Positions 52,003-61,041 of a stretch of DNA of 64,000 nt are shown here, one piece after another. Positions within the stretch are counted from its first letter, which is position 1. Each line of letters starts with the position of its first letter. Position numbers and translations under genes: made by a program. Origin of the DNA: Rummeliibacillus pycnus (GTDB lineage: Bacteria > Bacillota > Bacilli > Bacillales_A > Planococcaceae); NCBI RefSeq assembly GCF_002884495.1, contig NZ_KZ614145.1:558001-622000 (forward strand), in the 5' to 3' direction. The notes beneath the pieces were generated by a model. That model saw only the letters and a program-made list of their open reading frames with translations. It made no database searches and had not been told where the DNA came from.

Positions 52003-52386
52003 ATGTTTCATTATACAGCAGATTCTTCTAAAAATATGGAAGAGACAATTGAAAGTTTAAAGGAAAATTTAAAGAATGAACAATTTGGTGTTCAATGGAT
52101 TTTTAATATCAATGAAAAATTAGAGGCGAAAGGTCTTACTTTGCCACAGAAATATCAAATTTTAGAAGTATGTAATCCGGTTGAAGCACACCGTGTTCTT
52201 ACAAAGAATCCTCTTGTTAGTTACTTTTTACCTTGTAAAATAATTGTGTTTGAGGAGAATAATCAAGTTAAAGTAGGCATGCCGCTTCCAACTGCACTAA
52301 TTAGTATGGTGGAAGATCAAGATTTAAAAGAAATTGCTGAGTCAATCGAGAAACGACTTATTCATTGTATTGAGCAAAGTTTATAA
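52003..52386 (+). CDS. DUF302 domain protein
   Basis: 127 aa; the DUF302 pattern is visible (ESLKENLKNEQFGVQWIFNI, then the YQILEVCNPVEAHRVL segment with the conserved Cys and FLPCKIIVFE with a second Cys). AAAGGGAG lies 9 nt before ATG 52003. DUF302 proteins often occur with sulfide- or copper-responsive operons, and this promoter carries a matching operator. The biochemical role is unknown. A bidirectional terminator follows. Confidence 0.88.
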   Translation: MFHYTADSSKNMEETIESLKENLKNEQFGVQWIFNINEKLEAKGLTLPQKYQILEVCNPVEAHRVLTKNPLVSYFLPCKIIVFEENNQVKVGMPLPTALISMVEDQDLKEIAESIEKRLIHCIEQSL

Positions 52387-52410
52387 TTAAATCATTACTA
52401 TAGAAAATCA

Positions 52411-52464
52411 TTCAAAAAGCTGTTCCAAGGTGAGATCATTTACCTCAGAAACAGCTTTTTGAAG
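52411..52464. terminator. Bidirectional terminator between the DUF302 and spore hydrolase genes
   Basis: TTCAAAAAGCTGTT and AACAGCTTTTTGAA with an inner AGGT/ACCT pairing serve the two converging genes. Confidence 0.88.
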
Positions 52465-52468
52465 TCTA

Positions 52469-53740
52469 TTAAGGGTTCTTTTTAATAGTAAAAGTATCTC
52501 CGAGTAACACCCAATTTTGAGGATATGGGAATCCTAACGCCCAATAACTGACACCTCGTAGTTTAAACCTTTTTATTAAATCAAATTTTGCTTGAGCACT
52601 TCTGGCATCTTCAAACCAAACTTCATGTTGTTGTCCATTTTCATCTACATAGCGGAAGAATGGTGATTGGGTAGCGATATCATAGTGAATAATGGTTCCA
52701 AATTTTGCGGCACGTCGGATCGCTTCTTGTGGGCTGAATGTTTCGGCTTCTTGTCCTTTAACATGAGGTATTTTCCAATCTCTCGCATAAATTTGGAATC
52801 CTAAAAATAGTTTATTTGCTGGGATTACCGTCAAGGCATATTCGACAACCTTTTTCATTTGATTAATTGGTGAAATCGCTTGAGGCGGTCCTAATCGATA
52901 TCCCCATTCATAAGTCATCAATATCACGAAATCGGCTATTTTCCCGTGAGCCTTATAATCATGCGCTTCATATAAAAGCCCACCTTGTGTGGCACTTGTT
53001 TTTGGAGCAAGTGCTGTTGACACAAAATAACCCTTTGGATGAAGGCGATCAACAGCAAGCTGAAGAAATGCATTATAATTCTGTCGATCTGCAGGTAATA
53101 CACTCTCAAAATCAATATTTAAACCCTTATAGCCTTTCTGATCCATAATTTTAAGGACATTCGCAATTACTTTTTCTTGTAAAACTTTACTAGATAATAT
53201 GGTATGAGCTAAATTTGATCCTGTTTGAGTAGCTGTGAAGTTTGTAATGGACATCAACGGTACTACGTTTGTTGATTTTGCTGCCTTAATCATTAATTCA
53301 TCAGGAAACGGTTCTAATGTGGCATCTTCTTTCACTTTATAAGCGAACGGGCTCATATAGGTAAGTAGATTTCCAACATCTTTTATAGATTGTGCGCCCT
53401 CTGCAGGAGATTGATACGTATAAGCATTCACTTCAATGGTAGGTTTGAATTTGGGAATAACTAGACGCATTCCAACATATAAAGTAGACGCATTTGAAAG
53501 ATGATTTTCACTCACAATAGCTTGCACCGTTGTTCCATAACGGTTAGCAATTTGCCATAAGGTATCTCCAGGACGAACTACGTGGGTGATGCCATACGTT
53601 GGAATCACAAGTGATTGGCCAATTACAAGGTTATTTGGATTGGGTAATTGATTGATCTGAATGATGGAATTGATATCTACATTGTAGTGAGAAGCAATTT
53701 GCCAAAGTGTCTCGCCTCTGCTAACAATATGTATCTCCAA
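52469..53740 (-). CDS. LysM-GH18 spore cortex hydrolase, SleL/YaaH-like
   Basis: 423 aa from TTG 53740, 7 nt after AAGGAGA; earlier in-frame codons are unlike the family. Two LysM domains (residues 1-47 and 50-95) are followed by a GH18 domain with GYKGLNIDFESV holding the catalytic Glu. The enzyme class cleaves N-acetylglucosaminyl bonds in spore-cortex fragments during germination. There is no signal peptide, as is usual for SleL/YaaH made in the mother cell. YdhD and YvbX are similar alternatives. Confidence 0.88.
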   Translation of the reverse strand: MEIHIVSRGETLWQIASHYNVDINSIIQINQLPNPNNLVIGQSLVIPTYGITHVVRPGDTLWQIANRYGTTVQAIVSENHLSNASTLYVGMRLVIPKFKPTIEVNAYTYQSPAEGAQSIKDVGNLLTYMSPFAYKVKEDATLEPFPDELMIKAAKSTNVVPLMSITNFTATQTGSNLAHTILSSKVLQEKVIANVLKIMDQKGYKGLNIDFESVLPADRQNYNAFLQLAVDRLHPKGYFVSTALAPKTSATQGGLLYEAHDYKAHGKIADFVILMTYEWGYRLGPPQAISPINQMKKVVEYALTVIPANKLFLGFQIYARDWKIPHVKGQEAETFSPQEAIRRAAKFGTIIHYDIATQSPFFRYVDENGQQHEVWFEDARSAQAKFDLIKRFKLRGVSYWALGFPYPQNWVLLGDTFTIKKNP

Positions 53741-54017
53741 AGCATTCTCCTTCCAATAAAAAATAGTATCATTCCGTAATGTATATGTACAAAAGAATTG
53801 GATATGCAAATAACTTTTTAAGAGATTATTTTTTATGAATAAAAAAATTATATCTCGGACTTAATTAGTTACTTTCGAGGATTTGCCATTCTCGGTAAAG
53901 CAATGAGCTGTTCGGATTATTAGATGAAGTTTACATGATGAAATTGATGTAAATCAAATTCTACAAATCTATAAAAGGTAGTTCAATATTAACTAAGTGT
54001 TAATTTGAAAATGATTC

Positions 54018-54056
54018 GTAAAACCTAGATTGATTTATAAATCTAGGTTTTTTCTT
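54018..54056 (+). terminator. Orphan terminator
   Basis: AAAACCTAGATT pairs with AATCTAGGTTTTTT. No coding region ends here. Confidence 0.85.
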
Positions 54057-54146
54057 TGTTCTTTTTAATAAAGAAGAAATTAGCGATGATTTTTTATTAA
54101 TAAATAAAATTATCAATAGAATTATAGGGGATTAGAACTATTACTA

Positions 54147-54196
54147 TTTACAAATAAACCATAATAACCTTACAGATTTAGTAAATTAGATTAACA
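54147..54196 (+). promoter_or_regulatory. PhoP-box-like phased repeats
   Basis: TTTACA (54147), CTTACA (54169) and TTAACA (54191) are spaced exactly 22 bp apart, twice the 11-bp step of PhoP-binding TTAACA repeats; the intermediate repeats are not recognisable. TATACT at 54206 could be the -10. The adjacent pst genes make PhoP control reasonable, but the match is partial. Confidence 0.4.
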
Positions 54197-54298
54197 AATA
54201 TGACTTATACTACCAAATGTGGACAAGAAATTGCCCACTTTGAAAGGAGGATTTTTCGCAATACTTAGAAAAAATAGCGATTAAATGGAGGATGTAGT

Positions 54299-55720
54299 AT
54301 GAAACATCAAATTTCAAGTTTTTTAGTTGCATCAACAGTTCTAGCTTCAACAGCTCTTACGCCAATTTCCTTAAATGAGGTAAGTGCAAAAACTGTTCAG
54401 CAGCAAAAGGTAGAAAAAGGATCAATTCTTGTGGATGGTAAAACAAGAGCGATTACTTTTTCAAAATCAAACAAGCAAAAACTGTATTCAGCTGAACAAT
54501 TCTCAAAATTAATAACAGCTAAGTATAAATACAATAGCAAAACAAAGACTTATGAAGTATCAAAAATGGTCAATAAGAAACAAGTAAAAGTTACTTTTAA
54601 AGTCAATGTTAAAACAGCTGTTATTAATGGTAAGAAAACAAAAATCAACATAGCACCTAAATTGATTGGAAAAAAATTATATATTGAGGTTGGTACATTC
54701 GTTAAAGCTTTTGGTGTAGATTTTGATGGAAACTTTTTATCAACTACTGGTTTAGTTAGTGGAGATACATTCGAGCCGCAATGGGTAAATAATTCGACCA
54801 TTCTTGTTTCGAATGAGGATGTTCAAGATAGTAGAACACTATTACTCAATACTACTACTAAAAAAGTAGTACATACAGTTAAAAGTACAGGATTAGTAGC
54901 TTCTCCAAATGGTAAACAAGCTATTTATTCAGATGAAAATGGCTTTGTTTATCTAGTGGATTTAATGTCTAAAAAGACAAAGAAACTGAATGGAGAAGAT
55001 GATTCGATTAAAACTGAATTTGTATGGTCGCATGATGGCAAAAAAGTGTATTTCATTCAAGGTGATAAAAGTGAAAAGTTAGGTTTAATCAATATTCAAG
55101 ATGGATCAATAACCACAATTTTTTCAGATAGTTTAAATTATAAAGCAGATTTACATCTGTCAGTTGATGGCAATAAACTACTTTATACAGTAGGTAAAGA
55201 AGGTAGTACTTCATTTACTGATGGCAATAATCCAGAAGTAGATCATATTGATCTAACTGGTACAGAACCGCAAATCTACACCTTAAACCTAACTGAATCT
55301 ACACCAACAGCAGTTGCAGTCACAACTACAACTGACAATAAAGTTTTCCCTAACTTTTTAGCTAATGGAAATATTGTGTACTTAAGTGCAGATACAGAAG
55401 ATGAGAAACAACTTCCAAAGCTAAAGATGATTGATAAAAACAATAAAACAACTACACTAAGTTCTTCTAAAGGTATTATTTATTCTTGTGTATCACCCAA
55501 AGGGGACTTAATGATTTTAGTTGCCGAAAGCAATGGTTCTTCTGTCATTTATAAAGTCAATACGGTTACAAAAAAATTAACGAAGGTAGTTTCGACAAAA
55601 TTAAAGCTCACTTCATTTAGTGTCTCAAATAATCAGTTAATTGCAGGTACCGTTTCAGGTAAAAATGGTGAAAAAGTGGTTGTATTGAAAAAAGGTTCTT
55701 TTGAATTCCTAACAAAATAA
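54299..55720 (+). CDS. Secreted protein: copper-amine-oxidase-like N-domain plus beta-propeller-like repeats
   Basis: 473 aa. A signal peptide ends about EVSA. Residues 35-145 resemble the copper amine oxidase N-terminal-like domain common in Bacillales surface proteins (VINGKKTKINIAPKLIGKKL, then YIEVGTFVKAFG). Residues 160-470 show repeated blade-like strands (VASPNGKQAIYSDENG, VWSHDGKKVYFIQG, SVDGNKLLYTVG, VSPKGDLMILV), as in TolB/WD40-like propellers. It is the first gene before pstS, so it may be Pho-regulated and help phosphate capture at the cell surface; that role is inference. Confidence 0.7.
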   Translation: MKHQISSFLVASTVLASTALTPISLNEVSAKTVQQQKVEKGSILVDGKTRAITFSKSNKQKLYSAEQFSKLITAKYKYNSKTKTYEVSKMVNKKQVKVTFKVNVKTAVINGKKTKINIAPKLIGKKLYIEVGTFVKAFGVDFDGNFLSTTGLVSGDTFEPQWVNNSTILVSNEDVQDSRTLLLNTTTKKVVHTVKSTGLVASPNGKQAIYSDENGFVYLVDLMSKKTKKLNGEDDSIKTEFVWSHDGKKVYFIQGDKSEKLGLINIQDGSITTIFSDSLNYKADLHLSVDGNKLLYTVGKEGSTSFTDGNNPEVDHIDLTGTEPQIYTLNLTESTPTAVAVTTTTDNKVFPNFLANGNIVYLSADTEDEKQLPKLKMIDKNNKTTTLSSSKGIIYSCVSPKGDLMILVAESNGSSVIYKVNTVTKKLTKVVSTKLKLTSFSVSNNQLIAGTVSGKNGEKVVVLKKGSFEFLTK

Positions 55721-55742
55721 ATCATAAAGGGGTAAATAAATT

Positions 55743-56597
55743 ATGAAAATGTTTAAACGTATTACAATAGCAGCTTTATCTACAGTTGCAGCAGTAGGAT
55801 TCACATTTGGTAGTATTTCATCAACTAAAGCAGCTTCATCAAACAAGATTGTTGTAGCTGGATCAACTGCATTACTTCCAGTTACACAACAAGCTGCAAA
55901 AGAATTTAAGCGTTCTAATCCGAAAGTATCGATCTCTGTTTCAGGTTCATCTTCTGTTGCTGGTCCTCAATCTGTATTAAGAGGTTCTGCAACAATTGGA
56001 GCAGTGGACTGGGATGCTACAAAATCAGTTCCTGGTTTCAGCGCATTCAAAGGATTAAAAGCTCATAAAATTGCTGTCATTCCTTTTGCAACAATCGTTA
56101 ACAAATCTAATCCTGTTAAAAACTTAACATCTTCACAATTACAAGGTATTTTCTCTGGTAAAATCACAAACTGGAAACAAGTAGGCGGTAAAAATGCAAC
56201 AATCGTTGTAGTTAACCGTAAATTTGGTTCTGGTACACGCGTAAACTATCAAATGAAAGCCTTAAACGGTAAAAGTTTTATGACTAAAGGTAACTATAAA
56301 GAAGTAGGGAAAAGCGGAGAAATGGTTACTTCTGTATCTACAAATCCAAATGCAATTGGTTATGTAGACTTAGCATATGTTAAAGGCAATATCAAAGCTG
56401 TTAATTTTAATGGTGTTGCAGCAACAACTTCTAACGTGATCAACGGTAAGTATAAAGTATGGAGCTATGGTTACCTTGTTACGAAAGGAAATCCCACTGG
56501 CGCTAATGCAAAATACATTAAATATGTTCAAAGTAGCAAATTCCAAAACGGTTCTTTAAAGAAACTAAAATTCATCCCAGTTAGCAAAATGAAATAA
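55743..56597 (+). CDS. pstS: Phosphate-binding protein PstS, secreted without lipobox
   Basis: 284 aa. IVVAGSTALLPVTQQA and SVSGSSSVAGPQSV at the N-terminus, GAVDWDA, and FGSGTRVNYQM give the phosphate-binding fold of PstS. Unlike most Gram-positive PstS proteins, the signal peptide (ending about STKAAS) has no Cys, so it should be cleaved by signal peptidase I and released rather than lipid-anchored. The mature protein is rich in Lys and may stick to wall polymers. AAAGGGG precedes the ATG. It follows the propeller gene by 22 bp. Confidence 0.88.
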   Translation: MKMFKRITIAALSTVAAVGFTFGSISSTKAASSNKIVVAGSTALLPVTQQAAKEFKRSNPKVSISVSGSSSVAGPQSVLRGSATIGAVDWDATKSVPGFSAFKGLKAHKIAVIPFATIVNKSNPVKNLTSSQLQGIFSGKITNWKQVGGKNATIVVVNRKFGSGTRVNYQMKALNGKSFMTKGNYKEVGKSGEMVTSVSTNPNAIGYVDLAYVKGNIKAVNFNGVAATTSNVINGKYKVWSYGYLVTKGNPTGANAKYIKYVQSSKFQNGSLKKLKFIPVSKMK

Positions 56598-56625
56598 GTT
56601 CTTCTTTTCTAAAATATGAAATGAT

Positions 56626-56650
56626 GCCAGCCTTTTATAAGGCTGGCTTT
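56626..56650 (+). terminator. Hairpin between pstS and pstC
   Basis: GCCAGCCTT and AAGGCTGGC form a 9-bp stem with a 4-nt loop and a short T run (TTTAT). It probably attenuates transcription so that more binding protein than permease is made. Confidence 0.7.
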
Positions 56651-56671
56651 ATGTTAGCAGTGAGGGATATT

Positions 56672-57598
56672 ATGGCGAAAATAGAGTATGAGCTACAAGA
56701 ACCTAAACTTTTAATCAATAAAGACAAGATTGTAAAAGAAAAGGTCTATGTACAAAACCAATTGTTTAAGATATTTTGCTTACTAAGCGTATTATTTCTA
56801 GGATTTATCCTTCTATCAATCATCGTATTTATTGGAAAAACAGGATTATTAGTTTTTAAAGATGTGTCACTAAAAGAATTCTTTTTTTCAACTACTTGGG
56901 AACCTTTTGAAGAAAAATATGGAGCAGCATCTTTTATTCTAGGTACTTTAGAATTAACAGGTTTAACGCTTTTACTCGCTGCACCTATTTCGATTACTGT
57001 TGCGATCTTTACTGCTGAAATAGCACCCAATTGGCTCAAAAAAATCCTTCGACCAATTTTAGATTTATTAGTTGGCATTCCATCCATCGTATACGGATAC
57101 TTAGGTTTAACATTACTTATTCCATTTATAAGAAAAGTGACAGGGACGATGATGGGAGATGGATTGTTAGCAGCAGCTATTGTTTTAACGATCATGGTTT
57201 TACCTACGATTTCACGAATAAGTGATGATGCAATTACTGCCGTATCTTCTGAATTAAGAGAGGCTAGTTATGCATTAGGTGCAACCAGAATGCAAACAAT
57301 TTTTAGAGTAGTGATCCCTCATGCAAGCTCAGGGGTATTAACGGCAATAATTTTAGGGATGGCTCGTGCAATAGGTGAAACAATGGCTGTCGTGATGGTA
57401 ATTGGAAACACCCCACAACTAGCTACTGATTTATTAACACCAACAGCAGTACTTACTAGCAATATAGTGAACCAAATTATAGATGTAGAGTTTGATTCTA
57501 CTTGGAATTACGCTCTGTATATGATGGCATTTTTACTACTGATTCTTTCAAATGTACTAATTTTTATTATTAGAAAACTTCGTACCAAAGGAGTATAA
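56672..57598 (+). CDS. pstC: Phosphate ABC transporter permease PstC
   Basis: 308 aa with six membrane helices. The ABC-permease EAA-loop is near residue 205 (ELREASYALGATRMQTIFRVVIP). WEPFEEKYGAASFILGTL and LLVGIPSIVYGYLGL are typical of PstC. GTGAGGG lies before ATG 56672; 17 in-frame codons upstream overlap the attenuator hairpin and are not used. pstA follows after 3 bp. Confidence 0.92.
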   Translation: MAKIEYELQEPKLLINKDKIVKEKVYVQNQLFKIFCLLSVLFLGFILLSIIVFIGKTGLLVFKDVSLKEFFFSTTWEPFEEKYGAASFILGTLELTGLTLLLAAPISITVAIFTAEIAPNWLKKILRPILDLLVGIPSIVYGYLGLTLLIPFIRKVTGTMMGDGLLAAAIVLTIMVLPTISRISDDAITAVSSELREASYALGATRMQTIFRVVIPHASSGVLTAIILGMARAIGETMAVVMVIGNTPQLATDLLTPTAVLTSNIVNQIIDVEFDSTWNYALYMMAFLLLILSNVLIFIIRKLRTKGV

Positions 57599-57601
57599 AA
57601 G

Positions 57602-58507
57602 ATGAATAGAAGTTTACCTAATAAATTATATAAGAATGTGAATGGGATTAAAGATAAAGTATTTACCATTTTATTATGGGCTGTCACATTCCTTATCTTT
57701 ATGCTTATTCTAGGGTTACTATTTTATATTTTATCGAAAGGGTTACCTAAAATTACGCCTAGCTTTTTAATTGATTTACCAGATGAAATTGAAAAAGGTG
57801 GAGGGGTAGGACCATTTCTATTTAACTCATTTTATGTGTTAGTTATTTCTCTCATGATTTCCATCCCTATTGGAATTGGTTCAGGTATTTACTTGGCAGA
57901 ATATGCACCAAAAAACCGATTTACAGAATTTATAAGAACTTGTGTGGAAAGCCTAGCTTCAGTACCTTCCATCGTATTTGGTCTGTTTGGTTATATGCTA
58001 TTTGTGGATCTATTTGATATCGGTTTAACGATTTTAGGAGCGGGTGTTACACTCTCTTTACTAAATTTACCTGTTATTACATCCGTAACAGAAGAAGCTA
58101 TTCATGCAGTAGATCATGAATTAAGAGAAGCATCCCTTGCAATGGGTGCAACCAAATCACAAACAATCGTGAAAATTGTCATTCCCGCTGCTTTAACGGG
58201 AATTTTGAGTGGGATAAGTCTTGCTACTTGTCGTGGATTTGGAGAATCCGCGTTAATCTTATTGGTTGGAGGTACAGGAACTTCTGGTGAGATGTGGGAT
58301 TGGAGTCTATTTTCTCAAGGAGGAACTTTACCTGTTCAATTATGGTATGTTCAATCTGAAGCACTTGTGGAGGATGCACCTCAGATCGCTCAAAAAGCAT
58401 CTGCCTTGTTGGTGCTAATTACACTACTATTGAGTTTAGTAATTAGATTCCCAGTATGGATTAGAGATTTTCGTTTTAAAAAAAGTTCTACAAAGAACAA
58501 TAAATAA
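57602..58507 (+). CDS. pstA: Phosphate ABC transporter permease PstA
   Basis: 301 aa, six membrane helices, with IYLAEYAPKNRFTEFIRTCV, SVPSIVFGLFGY and the EAA-loop ELREASLAMGATKSQTIVKI. AAAGGAG in the end of pstC provides the ribosome site. The operon ends here at a hairpin; the ATPase gene pstB and phoU, which usually follow pstA, are absent. Confidence 0.92.
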   Translation: MNRSLPNKLYKNVNGIKDKVFTILLWAVTFLIFMLILGLLFYILSKGLPKITPSFLIDLPDEIEKGGGVGPFLFNSFYVLVISLMISIPIGIGSGIYLAEYAPKNRFTEFIRTCVESLASVPSIVFGLFGYMLFVDLFDIGLTILGAGVTLSLLNLPVITSVTEEAIHAVDHELREASLAMGATKSQTIVKIVIPAALTGILSGISLATCRGFGESALILLVGGTGTSGEMWDWSLFSQGGTLPVQLWYVQSEALVEDAPQIAQKASALLVLITLLLSLVIRFPVWIRDFRFKKSSTKNNK

Positions 58508-58529
58508 TCCAATAGTTTTATGGATGAAT

Positions 58530-58568
58530 AATAGCTATCCCATTATTTTCTTATAAGGGATAGCTTTG
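58530..58568 (+). terminator. Terminator after pstA
   Basis: ATAGCTATCCC and GGGATAGCTTT form the stem; the T run is short (TTTG). Confidence 0.75.
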
Positions 58569-58672
58569 CTTATTCCTGTATGTATTATTTAATATAATAA
58601 AATTTAAAATTGATAATATTTTTATGATAAAATAACTTTTTAGCAAATAGTTGTTAGTGTATAATCATAATA

Positions 58673-58764
58673 GGTAAATTTGTTTTTAACAACTTAGAAT
58701 TAGAAGATGGAGATATCATTGGTATCAATAATGGTTTGCAAATTAAATTCACACCAAACGAGTA
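58673..58764 (+). pseudogene. Possible coding remnant
   Basis: An open stretch of about 30 codons without a start codon reads GKFVFNNLELEDGDIIGI... to TAA at 58762 and is followed by a good terminator. The amphipathic pattern looks protein-like, perhaps the C-terminus of a lost surface or beta-roll protein. There is no ribosome site. It may equally be chance. Confidence 0.3.
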
Positions 58765-58794
58765 ATCCATTTATTGAAAAGATTTTTACAATTA

Positions 58795-58837
58795 AGACGG
58801 ACTGAAAGATTATTTTTCTTTCGTCCGTTTTTTTATT
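58795..58837 (+). terminator. Terminator behind the coding remnant
   Basis: ACGGAC-GAAAGA pairs with TCTTTC-GTCCGT, followed by seven T. Confidence 0.85.
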
Positions 58838-59159
58838 TGAGCATATCCAAGGTAATATCTTCTCAACCCCTTAACTATATAATGAGATTCACCAGAAAAG
58901 GAGCAAGTTCATAACGAATATATAAAGGTGGTAATATTCAGCGGGGGATGTAGAAAACCCCAATGATTAAGAATAAAAGAAAAACAAATTCCTATAAAAT
59001 GATTGTAAAAAAAATTCCCTTTTGGAGACTTTTTTGGATCAAATTTTTCCAAAATACTCTGTACTTGTAAGGATTAATACTCTAATTCGTGTGATAAAAA
59101 ATAAAAAAATTGAAACTATTTTCCTTTTCTATCGTAGAACATAATAGGAAGGATGATGA

Positions 59160-59696
59160 ATGAAAATGAAATATTTAAAACTTTTTTCCTTGATGATTGT
59201 TATGTTATTGCTCAGTGTAGGGTGTTCAGAACAAAGGGGAACTAAAGAAATCGAATCATTCTTAACTGCATATTACAATGTTTCTTACAAAGAAAGTAAT
59301 AAATTAATCGATAAAATGAACAAAGAACTAGAAGGAAAAAGTGAAGCCACAAATCTCACAGTTGATACACCAAAATTAGGTGAAATCTATCCGAAATCTT
59401 TTGAATCTTATTTCACAAAAAAAGGATTTGAAATGTCACTAAAAAATGGCGTATTTAGCATTTTGCCACAACTTGCTATGGGGAAAAAAGTTGATTTTGA
59501 ATTACAATCAATAAAACAATTATCCTTTGCAGAAAAAGAAGACTACTTGGAGTACGCCTATGAAGTTAAATTAAATGAAATAAAAAATGGTCAAAAAACA
59601 CTATATACCGATGAAGTGCGTTTTTATGTGGAAGATGAAAATGGCAAATGGAAGATTTCTAATGTTCGATTCTTAAATCGAGAATATGCAAAATAG
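59160..59696 (+). CDS. Hypothetical lipoprotein
   Basis: 178 aa. The signal sequence ends in LLSVGC, a good lipobox with Cys22. The mature part is soluble, mixed alpha/beta, with a C-terminal VRFYVEDENGKWKISNVRF hairpin like those of NTF2-like or DUF4829-type lipoproteins. GGAAGG precedes the ATG by 7 nt; a second in-frame ATG lies two codons later. No partner gene is evident. Confidence 0.7.
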   Translation: MKMKYLKLFSLMIVMLLLSVGCSEQRGTKEIESFLTAYYNVSYKESNKLIDKMNKELEGKSEATNLTVDTPKLGEIYPKSFESYFTKKGFEMSLKNGVFSILPQLAMGKKVDFELQSIKQLSFAEKEDYLEYAYEVKLNEIKNGQKTLYTDEVRFYVEDENGKWKISNVRFLNREYAK

Positions 59697-59819
59697 AGAG
59701 GTTAATTTAAAAAGAAAAAGAAGTGGCATCGTGGACTTAAAGGAATAAATTTACTTTCATAAGGGACTACAAATTTGCCCTAGAGATAGTATAAATACTA
59801 AATGATTGGAGGGATAGAA

Positions 59820-60458
59820 ATGATACTCGTTTTAAAAACAGTTTTTTTATTTGTAATCGTGCACTTATGCTATCAGTTTATTCGACTTTTAGTGAAAATG
59901 AAAAAAGCCAAAATCTTCCCAATTACGAATGAGGAGTTAGTGGCAATTAGAACAAATCCTCAAAAGGGTGTAAACTTACCAACTTTTTCAAAACAAAAAC
60001 TAGGAATAATCGTATATTCCATATTATTACTGTTCTTAATTGGTTTGTACATAACAAGTGTATTTCTTAAAGATTTAGATGTTTCGTTCTATTTATTGGT
60101 GCTTTTTCCTCTATCCGTATCATATAACACTCATTCATATAGCCTCTTAAATTTATTTGCAATAGATGATGATGGAATACTTAATGGTGCACGCTTTGTT
60201 CCATGGAAAAGAATGAAATCATTTCGTTTTGAACGGATTGATGTAAACCATCGTTATTATGGATATTCAAAAGAAGTCAATGATGGTTATGAATTGATCG
60301 TTGAAACAAAGTTTTCCAAGATAAGTTGTATCGTTACTACAGATGATTCGAAAGAAAAGTTAGGGAAGATTTTGTGTGAGCATGGATTATTGGAGGGAGT
60401 TAAAAGTGCAAAAATCGTGGGAAAGACCGAAAATAACTATCTCAAAAACGAAAAGTGA
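59820..60458 (+). CDS. Hypothetical membrane protein (DUF5673/PH-like)
   Basis: 212 aa from ATG 59820, behind GGAGGGATAG. One N-terminal helix is followed by a cytoplasmic segment, two more helices (about residues 62-105), and a beta-rich domain with FVPWKRMKSFRFE, the pattern of bacterial PH-like domains of the DUF5673 kind. The end overlaps the start of the next gene by 53 bp, so the two are coupled. Function unknown. Confidence 0.65.
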   Translation: MILVLKTVFLFVIVHLCYQFIRLLVKMKKAKIFPITNEELVAIRTNPQKGVNLPTFSKQKLGIIVYSILLLFLIGLYITSVFLKDLDVSFYLLVLFPLSVSYNTHSYSLLNLFAIDDDGILNGARFVPWKRMKSFRFERIDVNHRYYGYSKEVNDGYELIVETKFSKISCIVTTDDSKEKLGKILCEHGLLEGVKSAKIVGKTENNYLKNEK

Positions 60459-60912
60459 GTGGGTTTGGGATGTAATTGGTTATAGTATTTTTATAGGATC
60501 AATAATTATAATACTCTTCAATTGGAACTTACTTCCTGAAAAAGTGCCAGCACATTATAATGCGCTTGGTGAAGTGGATCGCTATGGATCCAAATGGGAA
60601 CTTTTGATTTTACCATGTATAGGTATTTTTATCATGATTTTTTTACAAGTATTAGAAAGACATCCTGAGTTCCATAATTATCCTAGTCGATTAAATGAAT
60701 CAAATGTAGAACAGTTTTATTTAAATAGCCGAAAAATTTTAAATAAAATAAAAAATATTTGTTTAATCATTTTTTCTTGTATCATAGTAGAATCTATTTC
60801 GATATCATTAGGTTGGGGAATTGGATTTGGAAAGTGGTTTTTACCAATCGCTTTTCTATGTACTGTCATTCCAATTATTTTAGGAATGATTGGGCAGAGG
60901 AAGATTCAATAG
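60406..60912 (+). CDS. DUF1648 domain membrane protein
   Basis: 168 aa from GTG 60406, 6 nt after GGAGGGAG; upstream in-frame codons lie before that site. The DUF1648 pattern LPEKVPAHYNALGEVDRYGSK is near residue 40 after one helix, with three further helices. Domains of this kind occur in SdpI-type immunity proteins and in regulators of membrane stress. It is translationally coupled to the PH-like protein upstream. Role unknown. Confidence 0.75.
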   Translation: MQKSWERPKITISKTKSEWVWDVIGYSIFIGSIIIILFNWNLLPEKVPAHYNALGEVDRYGSKWELLILPCIGIFIMIFLQVLERHPEFHNYPSRLNESNVEQFYLNSRKILNKIKNICLIIFSCIIVESISISLGWGIGFGKWFLPIAFLCTVIPIILGMIGQRKIQ

Positions 60913-61041
60913 ACAAAAGAATTGTCTTTCTTTATGTATCAAGTTTCAAAAATTTATTAATTCTTATGAATGTTTAGCAAGAGCAGTGATAGTGTTATGG
61001 TTGTGATTTTTTGCATATATGCATTTGCAATAATTGTTATC

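Larger units (their letters stand above)
53741..54298. other. 558-bp intergenic region with orphan terminator and candidate Pho-type promoter
   Basis: No open frame with a ribosome site was found. A strong terminator at 54018-54056 has no gene before it on the plus strand, so a short transcript may arise between about 53880 and 54018. The right end holds phased TTTACA/CTTACA/TTAACA words before the phosphate operon. Confidence 0.45.
58508..59159. other. 652-bp intergenic region where pstB would be expected
   Basis: It contains the pstA terminator (58530-58568), a short coding-like remnant (58673-58764) and a second terminator (58795-58837). The rest is AT-rich without a gene. No Walker-motif sequence of PstB was found in any frame of the stretch. 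Confidence 0.5.
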
